This document shows, one piece after another, positions 18,201-27,536 of a DNA stretch of 64,000 nt (position 1 is the first letter of the stretch; each line of letters starts with the position of its first letter). The notes below the pieces were generated by a model that was not told where the DNA came from, searched no databases, and saw only the letters and a list, made by a program, of their open reading frames with translations. The DNA comes from Cryomorphaceae bacterium (lineage in GTDB: Bacteria; Bacteroidota; Bacteroidia; Flavobacteriales; Schleiferiaceae), in assembly GCA_007116495.1 (NCBI GenBank), contig SKIJ01000032.1, positions 1 to 64,000 of the forward strand, in the 5' to 3' direction. The position numbers and the translations under genes were made by a program.

Positions 18201-21027
18201 TTTTAACCGTAACGTATTCACCGCGTTCAATCTGCCACAACGCTGTGTTGTTTTTGAAATCAGATGTTGGATTCACGCGAACATTGCTGCCGTCAAATGT
18301 TATGGTGTTGATTGAGTCTGCACCGGTAACGCGTTTGAGGTGTAAAAACTCGTTGTACGGACCGGTGAATGGCGCTGTTTCAATGATTACCGGGCCACAA
18401 ACACCGTAGGTATTAAGAGCATATACAGCCTCTTCGTGGGAATTGAAATTCGTTCCCGAGTTAGGCTGAAACCGATTAACGGTGTAAGTACCGCTCATTC
18501 GCGTACGGACTCCGATTATGGCGTAATCATTATTTGACGTGTCGATATCCGGGCCGGGAAAACTTTCCAAAATTGTAAATTCCAAATCCAGTGCGTCTGA
18601 TGACGTTAAAACGACACTATCTACCGTAATAGAGGTACTTACGCCAGGAAGCAACGTTTGGGTTACCATGTGGGTGGTGGTGATTCCGTTTTTAATCATT
18701 TGTATCAATAGCGAATCGACGTTGTCACCCCCGTAGTTGTTCACCAAAAGGCTAATCGGATACAAGCCGGAGCATACGATGGAATCTAAATCAATACCCT
18801 CTATTAGTGGGTCAACGCCCGCAGGCGCACTAAATTCGATGGCGCCTATTGACGGTGCAGCTACATCTCGCGCCTGTTTAAAAACATCTTCATTCAATCC
18901 AAGAGAAGTTCCACTGTTGGCAAGTAGAGGTAACTGAGGCGTAAAATCTGTTCCCGGTATAACAAAATCAGGATTAACCCAAAGTCCATTGGCGTCGGGG
19001 TTAGTCGCTGTTTGCTGCCAGTTTTCAAAGCGGTTGGATTTGCTGCCATTGATGTCAGCAAAAAACATGGTGGCGGCATTAAATGTTGAGTGGTAGTAGC
19101 TGTTATCCTCAAATACTATGGGAGATTCGCTTGAAAACGTTCCGAAATAAAATTGTGTATTTGGGGTTTCTCTACTGATGTACCAAATGTTGTTTGCTAT
19201 GGTAGCTGATGAAAATTGTGCGCTGTCAAACTCTATTCCTCGCCACCACTTAAGAGACTTATCTCCGCCCGACCTGTTGAAATAAACAGTATTATGACCT
19301 AAAAGAAGATGAGGTGATGCCGTTGGTGATGACGATAAACGAAATACGGCTTGTGTGCCTCGATTGTGGTTATTGTAGATTAAATTATTGGTTACGGTTA
19401 TCGAATCGCTGTTTCTACTATTTAAGTGAATAATCGATAAATCATTGTTGTGATTTATGGGTGTGAGGTTGAAAAATTCATTGCCGTTTATGCCAATGTT
19501 ACTACCGTTGAGTAATACTGAGGCGAAACTTTGTGTAAATGATGTGGATGTTCGGGTAAATGAATTGTTCTTTATGCGAATATGAGCAAAATCGTCGAGG
19601 TTTATATTCCTTTGTGTTTGATCGATGAATGTTGAATTTTCAATGCGGATACGGTTAATGCTGTTGAATAAATGAGAATTGAATATGCCATTTTTTCCAC
19701 TGTCAAATACACACCCATCGAACGAAATGCGACTGCAATTTCGCAATACAACCACGTCATCACCAGATTCATTCAACATTTCAACATTGCTAAAGTGAAT
19801 TTTGGACGCATTAGATTGAATGAATACGTTTTCGGTTGAATTTATTTCAGGTACATCAAGCTTTAGTTCATTTATAGTTATGTTATGCGTGTTTGAAAAG
19901 GTCATGCATTTAGACGTGAGATTAAAAGAGCCAGAGCTATTCTGAACATTAGTTGCTCTAAAGGGTCTAACAACCGCCCCCTTTCCATTGATTACAATGG
20001 GGAAACTATCGGGGTTTTGGATACCGGAAAAATGCACGGCACCCCTGTACACACCCGTATTCGTATCAATGGTTGCGGTAACAGGCCCCGACACACCGTT
20101 ACAGTTTAATGCCTGCGCAAACTTGCGCAAACTTCTAAAGCGTCGATTGCCCTCTCCTAGTTGTCGATTGATGGTGTAAGAGCCGCTAAGTGGTTCTGAC
20201 CGAACTACGACTTGAAACGTGGGGGTGGTAAACGTTTGACTTCCACAGGTGATTTGCAGTCTGTAGTAGGTGTCGGTGGTAGGAAAAACACGATGTACCG
20301 GGTTTGTGCCGCCACTATCCGGCATAAATGGTCCGCTGCTGTTGGTTGAAGACAACCATTGATATGTTGCTCCTGGACTAATGCCGGTTCGCGTATATAA
20401 TGTGACGGGGGCGTTGGGGCATTTGTAGTGCTCCACAGCACGGATATTGGCAGTATTGGGATTTTGGGTACAATTAGTTGTGTCAACAATCTTTACAACA
20501 AAATCTCTGGTTTGTCCTACACCTCTCTGCACGTGTATATAGACACAAGAGCCGGGTGATCTATTCATGTAATTAACACCCAGGTTTTGGTGCAGTAATA
20601 CCCGCATACGTGTTGTCCCTAAAGGAGCATTGCTTGGTATAGGAACGGTGTAGTGGTGTGGCTCAGTGCCATTGAAAATAGAATCGTTTAACTGGTCGTA
20701 AACCATTTCTCCGGGTTCTTGAAAGCTGCCGTTTTGATCAAAGTCAATCCACGTAAAGATCGAAAATGGGATGACACCGGTGCCACCGGCCATGAACTGA
20801 ATACTCGACCCACGTTGTATGTAAATGGTGTCGTCGCTTTCGAATGAGTAACCTCCGGGCGAGCAATTTGAACTTGTAAATTGAATGTCTTGAATGCCAC
20901 CAAACGAATTAAAGCGGCTAAGTGTTGACTCCCATTCACACTGCATCGTATGAGGGATGCAGTAGTTTTGAGCCATTGCACCAATCCCAATAAAAAGCAC
21001 CCAAAAAGAGAGTATATATTTGCCCAT
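15277..21027 (-). CDS. Giant (1916 aa) secreted protein: GEVED-like domain, right-handed parallel beta-helix modules, Fn3-like segment, T9SS type A sorting domain
   Basis: Signal peptide YILSFWVLFIGIGAMAQNYC; GEVED-like WIDFDQNGSFQEPGEMVYDQ; N-rich beta-helix repeats; C-terminal TLFPNPSSGDLTM...LAAGAYLIEI. Confidence 0.87.
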   Translation of the reverse strand: MGKYILSFWVLFIGIGAMAQNYCIPHTMQCEWESTLSRFNSFGGIQDIQFTSSNCSPGGYSFESDDTIYIQRGSSIQFMAGGTGVIPFSIFTWIDFDQNGSFQEPGEMVYDQLNDSIFNGTEPHHYTVPIPSNAPLGTTRMRVLLHQNLGVNYMNRSPGSCVYIHVQRGVGQTRDFVVKIVDTTNCTQNPNTANIRAVEHYKCPNAPVTLYTRTGISPGATYQWLSSTNSSGPFMPDSGGTNPVHRVFPTTDTYYRLQITCGSQTFTTPTFQVVVRSEPLSGSYTINRQLGEGNRRFRSLRKFAQALNCNGVSGPVTATIDTNTGVYRGAVHFSGIQNPDSFPIVINGKGAVVRPFRATNVQNSSGSFNLTSKCMTFSNTHNITINELKLDVPEINSTENVFIQSNASKIHFSNVEMLNESGDDVVVLRNCSRISFDGCVFDSGKNGIFNSHLFNSINRIRIENSTFIDQTQRNINLDDFAHIRIKNNSFTRTSTSFTQSFASVLLNGSNIGINGNEFFNLTPINHNNDLSIIHLNSRNSDSITVTNNLIYNNHNRGTQAVFRLSSSPTASPHLLLGHNTVYFNRSGGDKSLKWWRGIEFDSAQFSSATIANNIWYISRETPNTQFYFGTFSSESPIVFEDNSYYHSTFNAATMFFADINGSKSNRFENWQQTATNPDANGLWVNPDFVIPGTDFTPQLPLLANSGTSLGLNEDVFKQARDVAAPSIGAIEFSAPAGVDPLIEGIDLDSIVCSGLYPISLLVNNYGGDNVDSLLIQMIKNGITTTHMVTQTLLPGVSTSITVDSVVLTSSDALDLEFTILESFPGPDIDTSNNDYAIIGVRTRMSGTYTVNRFQPNSGTNFNSHEEAVYALNTYGVCGPVIIETAPFTGPYNEFLHLKRVTGADSINTITFDGSNVRVNPTSDFKNNTALWQIERGEYVTVKNFDFQVTGTPQDLDNCDILLVTNRSKSIRILNNSFQFPNDASSTTHINIVGDKFIDNFLPINDTIVVSGNHLVGGGRGIEMHSTEASRINHADILKNYIISNVDNINVSSINHLNCSENIVTINTGYAISIKDAFQLNLERNGIFFDDLGDIRTRNIHAGIKTESAAGNIYLANNVISTIADNAFNSSPTFGVDLDVTTSANVNISHNTIYIRSEIIGVNPPKTAVAVRASNCQSLLSKNNIFYLTSPPIYANFYNIDNTAQSCDIDHNVYYSLFDDEKNVRMLESPALNINSFENWQISYGEANGLFTSPLFFDINAQDFYPLSERITQTATVLTPAVDVDYFDTIRKTPADPGAIEFEPAPCPGLLSQNASFTDTLLVFEWRGTTKEVDIIYGPSGFDTATGGTTVLNLTDEIYTTGTWQNGECYDYYVRQHCHTGGTSGWEGPVTACVPHNVDLGVIITSPNPMCHPQFGDLMMGIDVYNAGLNSVNSFTITYRTQGIAFVDDSLVVNSIINPGDTASFSIPVPGNNTEEGGRLIFNVDLRVPDDGNRDNDVKGQSYYIIPFEPFPQHVAVCPNSTDPVTLYAKRFPGVGHVWFDVDTNVYNMNLHEGDTFVTNAMPGDTFYLAYFYYPTGYPFMSSFIFEEYFVLNPNSAVSSSEYNPDLQKDAFESACYYPVTINHDPYLLLRKSLTKASVETRNNAAPKDALFRVRKDEEWSETLSFSDTRTNRLSGNREYVFEIDNPVFNSTGDVDFAMHLGRYSDGLGCGVNLVRINPNQWDVLVEYQYISCSLTKTPIIIEETPLPEAGFDFAENAMRGFFLATGDNVDSSYFRVVTLGLGGKPGKRVEFDFPAVGNYLVCQYVYNECGADTICEWIEIKNVQVSVDNETLSDLITLFPNPSSGDLTMRAEGVAYAKTDIFITDAYGNKITALEWDAPLDGTREKTWSLQHLAAGAYLIEIRQGDARVVKRWIKL

Positions 21028-21282
21028 ACCTGCCTTTTATAATTGCACCAAATGTACGAATTTTCATTTTAGAAATGGTCGAACTGTTTATTTAACGACA
21101 ACTTCACTTATTTAGTGACTTTTTGCTGACAGTAAACGTTTTTCAGATGTTTAAAAGGATTCTAAAAAAATGACGTTAGACGATTTCTACAGTATTTGCT
21201 CTAAAGGTCAATCACAATTAGTGAGTGTTTAAACGGCCATATTTTATTTTTCAATAACCTTAAAAAAAATATATTTTCATCT

Positions 21283-21312
21283 TTGGTAAATAAGAAACAT
21301 GTATTACTTTTG
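21283..21312 (+). promoter_or_regulatory. Bacteroidota-type promoter for tRNA-His
   Basis: TTG (21283-21285), 19-nt spacer, TACTTTTG (21305-21312): exact TTG-N19-TAnnTTTG, 15 nt upstream of the tRNA. Confidence 0.7.
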
Positions 21313-21327
21313 CACCTCTTAAAAATG

Positions 21328-21401
21328 GTGGTTGTAGCTCAGTTGGTTAGAGCGCTTGATTGTGGTTCAAGAGGTCGCCGGTTCGAACCCGGTCTTCCAC
21401 C
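21328..21401 (+). tRNA. tRNA-His (anticodon GTG)
   Basis: Cloverleaf readable: GTGGTTG-TA-GCTC..GAGC-G-CTTGA TTGTGGT TCAAG-AGGTC-GCCGG TTCGAAC CCGGT-CTTCCAC; G-1 at 21327 can pair with C at 21401; CCA not encoded. Confidence 0.93.
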
Positions 21402-21402
21402 C

Positions 21403-21436
21403 AAAAAAAACCAACCCAGCTGGGTTGGTTTTTTTT
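21403..21436. terminator. Perfectly palindromic bidirectional intrinsic terminator
   Basis: AAAAAAAACCAACCCAG|CTGGGTTGGTTTTTTTT, exact 34-nt palindrome between convergent tRNA-His (+) and SUI1 gene (-). Confidence 0.9.
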
Positions 21437-21800
21437 ATCCCCCAACTCGCTTATGCTTAATTTTCAGCTCATCAAGGTAGTTTTCGATGTGTTTTCGCTG
21501 ATCGCCTTGGAGCAAAATGGCACTGTCTTTAACACTGCCGCCAACACCACAAATTTGCTTAAGCGTTTTAGCATGTTCTCCTAAGTCTGCATCTACGGGC
21601 CACGTTTTTACAATGGTTACGGGTTTACCGTTTCGCCCCTTTTTCTCGTAGTGAATTTGAATACAGCCCGCGTTATCACTTTGGTCATTCTCATCATGTA
21701 AATTACTCAGCTCCGCAAACGGGTTCCACTGTTTATTTGTACTGTACACAATACCGCCTTCGGGATTCTTCGATTGGTGTTTTTTGCTTTTTTTTGACAT
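21435..21800 (-). CDS. SUI1/YciH-family translation initiation factor-like protein
   Basis: IHYEKKGRNGKPVTIVKTW...LKQICGVGGSVKDSAILLQGDQRKHIENYL. Confidence 0.88.
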   Translation of the reverse strand: MSKKSKKHQSKNPEGGIVYSTNKQWNPFAELSNLHDENDQSDNAGCIQIHYEKKGRNGKPVTIVKTWPVDADLGEHAKTLKQICGVGGSVKDSAILLQGDQRKHIENYLDELKIKHKRVGG

Positions 21801-21805
21801 GGTAA

Positions 21806-24049
21806 TTATTGTTTGATGCGACGCTCTACAGACGTTACGCCTTCAACTTGATTCAATTCTTTGATCACCTTTTCCAAATGGCGCTTGTCCTCTACAACCA
21901 CGGTGATGATTCCTTCAAATACACCGGCTCCTCCGGAAATATTAATGGACTTGATATTCACATGAAGGTCATTTGAAATGATTTGCGTGACCTTATTGAC
22001 CAAACCAACTGTATCAATTCCCTTTAACACTAAAATAACGGCGTTGTCCACCATTTTTTCCATCAACCATTCGGCTTGTATGATCCGATTGGCGTGTTTT
22101 GACTGCAGAGCAAGGGCATTAGGGCAGTCGGTTCGGTGAACATTTATGATACCGGATGATAGTGTGTAGCCAAAGATGGAGTCTCCCACAATGGGGTTGC
22201 AGCACTGTGCCAGTTTGTACTTTTTGTTTTCGCTGTTAGGGCCAAACAAAACCATCAGGTTATTATCGTCGAAATCGTTGTCATTTCGTGTGCCTGTTTT
22301 TTTGTCACTGCGATTAAAACGCGAGCGCAAATAGCCCATAAACCCTTGGTTTTGCTGCTGCAGAAACCCCTTTATATGCGAATTATCAATGAGCCCTTTA
22401 CCTACTTTTTCGTAGAGCATATCTTCATTTTCAAGACCAAAGTGACGAACCATCTGAGCTATGAGCTTTTTGGTGGGTTTTATTTTTACAAAACTAAGCT
22501 TTCGAAACAGTTTGGTTTTTCCTTCATCAATTCTCTTTTTCCGCTGGCCTTTCAATGCTTGCTTGATGCTGTTACGCGCCTTAGCCGTAATTGTGTATGG
22601 TAGCCACTCTTCCTTAGGTGACTGTGCATCAGAAGTTAATATTTCTACTTGATCGCCACTGTTTAGTTTGTGGTTAAGTGCTACCAGTTTGCCATTAACC
22701 TTTGCACCTAATGTTTTATGACCGATGTCTGTATGAATATCGTAGGCAAAGTCTAAAGGAAATGACCCTGCAGGAAGGCGCCTGAGCTCCCCATCCGGAG
22801 TAAACACAAAAATTTCTTCGGAGAATAAATTGAGCTTAAAACTGTCAACGAATTCTTCGGCAGAGCTGGCCTTCATTTCCAGTAACTCTCGAGCCTTAGT
22901 TAGCCACTCTTCAAGCAGCTGATCGTTGTGTCCGTAGCTGTCTTTATATTTCCAATGTGCTGCATATCCCTTTTCGGCAATTTCATCCATACGCGACGAC
23001 CGTATTTGAACTTCAATCCAATGCCCGTCGGGCCCCATAACCGTGATGTGCAGTGATTCGTAACCATTTGATTTGGGAGAAGTAATCCAGTCTCTCAGGC
23101 GTTTAGGGTTAGGTTGGTAAATGGCTGTAATGATGGAATACACCTTCCAACAATCTGCTTTTTCCGTTTCTATAGGACTGTCTACTATGATGCGAATGGC
23201 AAATTTGTCGTAAACCTCATCAAAGGATATTCCTTGCTGAATCATTTTTTTTCTGATGGAAAAAATTGATTTGGTTCGTTCTTTAACAGAAAACGTCAAT
23301 CCTTCTTTGTTTAAACGGTCGCGTATGCGAGATGAGAATGTTTTTAAGTATTTAGTACGGTCTGTTCGTTCTTCAAGAAGTTTGTTTTCAATGTCACTGT
23401 AAATTACCGGTTCAGTGTATTTTAACGAAAGATCTTCGAGTTCTGTTTTTATGTTGTGCAGGCCAAAACGATGTGCTAAAGGGGCGTATAAAAAGAGTGT
23501 TTCGGATGCGATTTTTCGTTGCTTGTAATTTTTCATAGCATCCATTGTCCGCATATTGTGCAAGCGATCTGCAAGCTTAATGAGAATTACGCGCACATCG
23601 TCGGATATTGTTAGCAACATCTTGCGAAAGTTTTCAGCCTGAATGGAAATGTCCTTGTCAAAGATGCCCGATATTTTGGTCAACCCATCAATTATTCGAG
23701 CTATTTCACTGCCAAACATCCGCTGGATGTCTTCTAAGGTATAGTCGCTATCCTCTACGACGTCGTGCATCAACGCCGCAGCGATGGAGGTTTTGCCCAG
23801 ACCTATTTCTTTGCTTACAATAATTGCAACCTCTATGGGGTGAAGTATATAAGGTTCACCCGATTTTCTGCGCACGTCTTTGTGCGCATCCATTGCAAGA
23901 TTAAACGCGTTGCGAATGAGCTTTTTATCATCGTCACTGAGTGCTCTTGTGGTGGAGCGAAGAAGTGCTCTGTAGCGGTTTAAGATGACTTTGCTTTCTT
24001 CGGTATCCTCTTGTTTTTGGGATGCTTTGGTTTCTTCTGCCATGATCAT
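21806..24049 (-). CDS. rsh: Bifunctional (p)ppGpp synthetase/hydrolase (RelA/SpoT, Rsh)
   Basis: HD domain (AALMHDVVEDSDYTLEDI), synthetase domain (SPKSNGYESLHITVMGPDGHWIEVQIRS), TGS and ACT domains. Confidence 0.93.
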   Translation of the reverse strand: MIMAEETKASQKQEDTEESKVILNRYRALLRSTTRALSDDDKKLIRNAFNLAMDAHKDVRRKSGEPYILHPIEVAIIVSKEIGLGKTSIAAALMHDVVEDSDYTLEDIQRMFGSEIARIIDGLTKISGIFDKDISIQAENFRKMLLTISDDVRVILIKLADRLHNMRTMDAMKNYKQRKIASETLFLYAPLAHRFGLHNIKTELEDLSLKYTEPVIYSDIENKLLEERTDRTKYLKTFSSRIRDRLNKEGLTFSVKERTKSIFSIRKKMIQQGISFDEVYDKFAIRIIVDSPIETEKADCWKVYSIITAIYQPNPKRLRDWITSPKSNGYESLHITVMGPDGHWIEVQIRSSRMDEIAEKGYAAHWKYKDSYGHNDQLLEEWLTKARELLEMKASSAEEFVDSFKLNLFSEEIFVFTPDGELRRLPAGSFPLDFAYDIHTDIGHKTLGAKVNGKLVALNHKLNSGDQVEILTSDAQSPKEEWLPYTITAKARNSIKQALKGQRKKRIDEGKTKLFRKLSFVKIKPTKKLIAQMVRHFGLENEDMLYEKVGKGLIDNSHIKGFLQQQNQGFMGYLRSRFNRSDKKTGTRNDNDFDDNNLMVLFGPNSENKKYKLAQCCNPIVGDSIFGYTLSSGIINVHRTDCPNALALQSKHANRIIQAEWLMEKMVDNAVILVLKGIDTVGLVNKVTQIISNDLHVNIKSINISGGAGVFEGIITVVVEDKRHLEKVIKELNQVEGVTSVERRIKQ

Positions 24050-24103
24050 TTTTTACTAACGTGAAGATACGAGTTTAAATGCAATATGTGCAAATTGCGT
24101 AGG

Positions 24104-26238
24104 TCATTTTCGAAATAATCGCTGCAGTATATTCTTTTTTGGCTTGTCTTTTTCTGTCTTATTTTTCGTTTTATTGCGTTTTAAAAAATCAAACAATCCA
24201 CGTTTTTCTTGGGGTTTTTCGTCAATGTAATCTTCACAATGTCTATTGATCTGCTCCAAATTACCTCCGGAAAAAATACTGCTTATCTCTTTTGCCAATG
24301 GAACAGCAAACGCTGTGGATGATCCGCCCGTCACTATATTTTGCGAGGAACAACCCACCCAAACGCCAAATGCATAGGAGTCGTTGCACCCGAACGTCCA
24401 ATTGTCATTTCCGCGATTACTGGTGCCTGTTTTTGCTGCCCATACACCTTTAAGACCCGAAGCAGTTCCAATCTCACTGACGTACTGAAGCATTCCTAAT
24501 AGCGTATCTCTTTCTGGTATTTTTTCATCTCGAGCATCTATTGCAGGACGCTTGTAGATGATGTTTCCCTCTTGATCAGAAATGGATTCTACAAAGTATG
24601 GAGTTGATAATGCGTTATTTTGAATTCGTCCGTAAAGCTGTGTCATTTCCCATATGCTGTTTTCAGAACTACCTAAAAGCACAGAGGGATCAGCTTGAAG
24701 TGGTTTGCTCCAGCCTAAATTTTCAGCTTCTTCAATTACTCTCTCAATTCCCAATTGAAACGCTAGATGTAAAATGGGTAGGTTCATGGAGTGGGTTAAT
24801 GCGCCCTGTAAACTGTAATAGCCACTATCGCTCAAGTTTGCATTTTTTGGCGACCATCCAAGACGCAATGCTGAATCGGGAACCGTATTTGGGAAATAGT
24901 CGCAGCGCGATACACCCTGCTTTAGTCCCGCTAATGCAATAAAAGGTTTGAACGTGGAAGCAACCTGTCGGTTTACATGAACGTGATCGTACGGGTGTAG
25001 TCGTGCATGATGGCCACCGGTGTACAAGCGAATTGCGGCAGTATTGACATCGATTACCATGGCAGCGGACTTTAATAAGGTATGATGAAACGCAATGGAA
25101 TCTAATGGAGTTCCATAAATATTTTCTGATTCGCCAAGGTGATTGATCACCGTCCGGCTTTGTTTTTCAGTGAGTGCATTTTCAAATTCCTTTTGCGATA
25201 GGGATTTGTAGTTTGTGGCGTTTCTCAACTCCTTTACTAAACGTGCTTTAGTACCCGGAGTAGGTGGGTTTGTGTTTGCTCTTTGTTGTATTCTGTGAAG
25301 GTGGTTTGTCATTACCTCGTAAAAGCGAAGACTGCCCTGACCATCTATAGTGCTTTCTATGACGAGACCATCGCGGTAAATGTTGTACGCATCTCCTAAA
25401 AGGATTTTTGCTTCCGCTTTTATAGCTTCTAGTGCATAACCAAAAATAGGGTAGGTGTCTGGGCTGCTTGCCACCACATCCAGTTCTCTTTTTGACCACT
25501 GTACGTAAGTAGATTCATCAATGTAACCATTTGACTTAAGTAAAGATAAAACGGTATTTCGTCTATCAATAGCTGCACTGGGCTGTCTACGTGGGTGGTA
25601 AAGGCTATTCCCTTTGAGAATGCCTACCAGTAATGCGTATTGATGCAGTTCAAGGTCTTCAATTGGTTTATCGAAGTAATGTTTTGATGCCGTGGCAACC
25701 CCGTAAACGTTGTCTCCAAAAGGAACCATGTTTAAGTAAAGGCGAATGATTTCGTGCTTATTGTAGGCTTTTTCGATCATTATGGCCAACTTCCATTCAC
25801 GATATTTTGCCCGCATAAGCGATAATGGTTCATCGGGGTTGCGGCCGTAGATGTTTTTTGCAAGTTGTTGCGTAATGGTACTGCCTCCACCAGCTTTTCT
25901 TCCGATAATAATGCCGGTAATGGAGCGCAATAAAGCTTTGTAGTCGACGCCTTGATGGTCAAAAAACCGCTTGTCTTCAGTGACAACTAATGCATTCACA
26001 AGGTCATGGGGTATGCTGTCGACAATTTCTCGGTTTACAAAAAAAGCTTTACCGATTTGTTCTCCGCGAACATCGGTTATGATTGAGGCATTGGATGATT
26101 TGGGCAGTGAAATAACCCCTTCAGAAAGGGGGTAAGAACGGTTTACAGGAAATACAATAAAGGCAAAAAAAAAGCTGTTGCCCCTGCAAACAGAAACAGA
26201 ATGATAACAAGTATGCGACGAGCAAGAAGGCGTTTCAC
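24104..26238 (-). CDS. Class A penicillin-binding protein (transglycosylase/transpeptidase), apparent frameshift in the N-terminal TM region
   Basis: GT51 motif EDKRFFDHQGVDY...GGGSTITQQLAKN; SxxK (STFKPF); KTGTS. The ORF track starts at GTG 25999, but homologous-looking N-term (VKRLLARRILVIILFLFAGATAFFF...PVNRSYPLSEGVISLPKSS...) begins at GTG 26238 and is out of frame by 1 at the T9 tract (26165-26173). Confidence 0.85.
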
Positions 26239-26754
26239 TTAAATGCGTTTCATTTGTTCTTTGATCATTTTTGTTTGTTCAGCAAACATTTTTTTCTCAT
26301 CCAATTTTTTTACTTCTGTTAGTAATATCTGCGCTTCGCGTTTGCGACGTCTCGACAGAGCAATGCCTGCGAGATTCAGTTTGGCCAAAGCTTGGTCACT
26401 TTTGCTTCTCAACCCCATGTTGAGAGATTTCTTAAGCAAGGTGTCTGCTTTTCCAACACCTCGTTGCGATTCGAGCATTCCCTTTAAAAGGTAATAGTAG
26501 GCGGCTTGACTGTGAATCAAACTCTTTTCAGGATTTTTTATGCGGTTGAGGGCAGCTTCAGCTTTCTCAATGTTATTTTTGCGGAGGTGCCAAAGGGCGA
26601 GAATGATGTTCTCGTTGCGGAGATAAGTCAAGAATACCAATGAAGCCAAAAGCACCAAAGAGATGCCATTTCCTATGTTGCCGTTGATGAATTGAAAAAC
26701 ACTCCAAAGTACAATGAGAGCAACTAAGCCGAGACGGATTATTTTATTGAGCAT
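26239..26754 (-). CDS. Membrane-anchored TPR-like hypothetical protein
   Basis: Start at MLNKIIRLGLVALIVLWSVF; two TM segments then TPR-like helices. The upstream extension in the ORF track runs across the divergent intergenic region. Confidence 0.6.
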   Translation of the reverse strand: MLNKIIRLGLVALIVLWSVFQFINGNIGNGISLVLLASLVFLTYLRNENIILALWHLRKNNIEKAEAALNRIKNPEKSLIHSQAAYYYLLKGMLESQRGVGKADTLLKKSLNMGLRSKSDQALAKLNLAGIALSRRRKREAQILLTEVKKLDEKKMFAEQTKMIKEQMKRI

Positions 26755-26785
26755 AATGAATATTTGACGGCAAAAATACGACCGT

Positions 26786-27499
26786 ATGAACCTTAGAAAA
26801 AAACGTTTTTCAGAGATTTCCATTGACGATGCACTATTGCATTTTTCTCAACGAATTACCCCCGAGCGATTACAGCGTTTAAAGGACGTTCTTTCTTTGA
26901 GGTCTAACTACGTTGTGCCCGTTATGGAAGACTTATATCAGGAGCAAAATGCCGGAGCCATAGTGCGAACCGCTGAATGTTGCGGATTTCAAGAAGTGGC
27001 CATCATCGAACGCTTAAACAGTTACAAGCTCGCCAGCGGCATCGCTAAAGGTGCACAGAAATGGATTGACGTGAGCGTATACGATGCGCAATTTGATACG
27101 CCAATGGAGCAGGTTGTTCAAGCGTTTAAAAATAAGTCATTCCGCTTGGTGGGTGCGTGTCCTCATTCCAACGGATACGTTGCCGAAACGCTTCCGCTAG
27201 ATCGCCCTATTGCACTGTTCTTTGGTGCCGAAAAAAAGGGATTACACGAAGACATACGCAGTCAAATGGAGGATTTTGTCGCGATACCAATGCGAGGATT
27301 TACAGAGAGTTACAATGTATCCGTTAGCGCGGCCATCATTTTGCAAACCATCAGGCAACGACTGGAAGCTTCTGATGTTTCCTTTTTATTACCCGAAAGT
27401 GATCGCAAGGAACTGCTTTTAGAGTGGATAATACGCTCCATTCCCAGAGGAGAAGATGTTTTTTCACATTGGATGTCTAATTATGTGTCTCAGACGTAA
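26786..27499 (+). CDS. TrmH/SpoU family RNA 2'-O-methyltransferase
   Basis: VMEDLYQEQNAGAIVRTAECCGFQEVAIIE; ALFFGAEKKGLHED; IPMRGFTESYNVSVSAAIIL. Confidence 0.9.
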   Translation: MNLRKKRFSEISIDDALLHFSQRITPERLQRLKDVLSLRSNYVVPVMEDLYQEQNAGAIVRTAECCGFQEVAIIERLNSYKLASGIAKGAQKWIDVSVYDAQFDTPMEQVVQAFKNKSFRLVGACPHSNGYVAETLPLDRPIALFFGAEKKGLHEDIRSQMEDFVAIPMRGFTESYNVSVSAAIILQTIRQRLEASDVSFLLPESDRKELLLEWIIRSIPRGEDVFSHWMSNYVSQT

Positions 27500-27536
27500 T
27501 TTTTCACTAATTTCGTGGTTTAAATAAATTGAGTAA

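Noticed and set aside
26112-26134. Hairpin ACCCCCTT-TCTG-AAGGGGT downstream of the T9 tract as a programmed ribosomal frameshift stimulator
   Set aside because: It begins about 30 nt after the tract, too far for a typical -1 PRF stimulator, and the stem is short with a bulge; homopolymer error or slippage is the simpler explanation.
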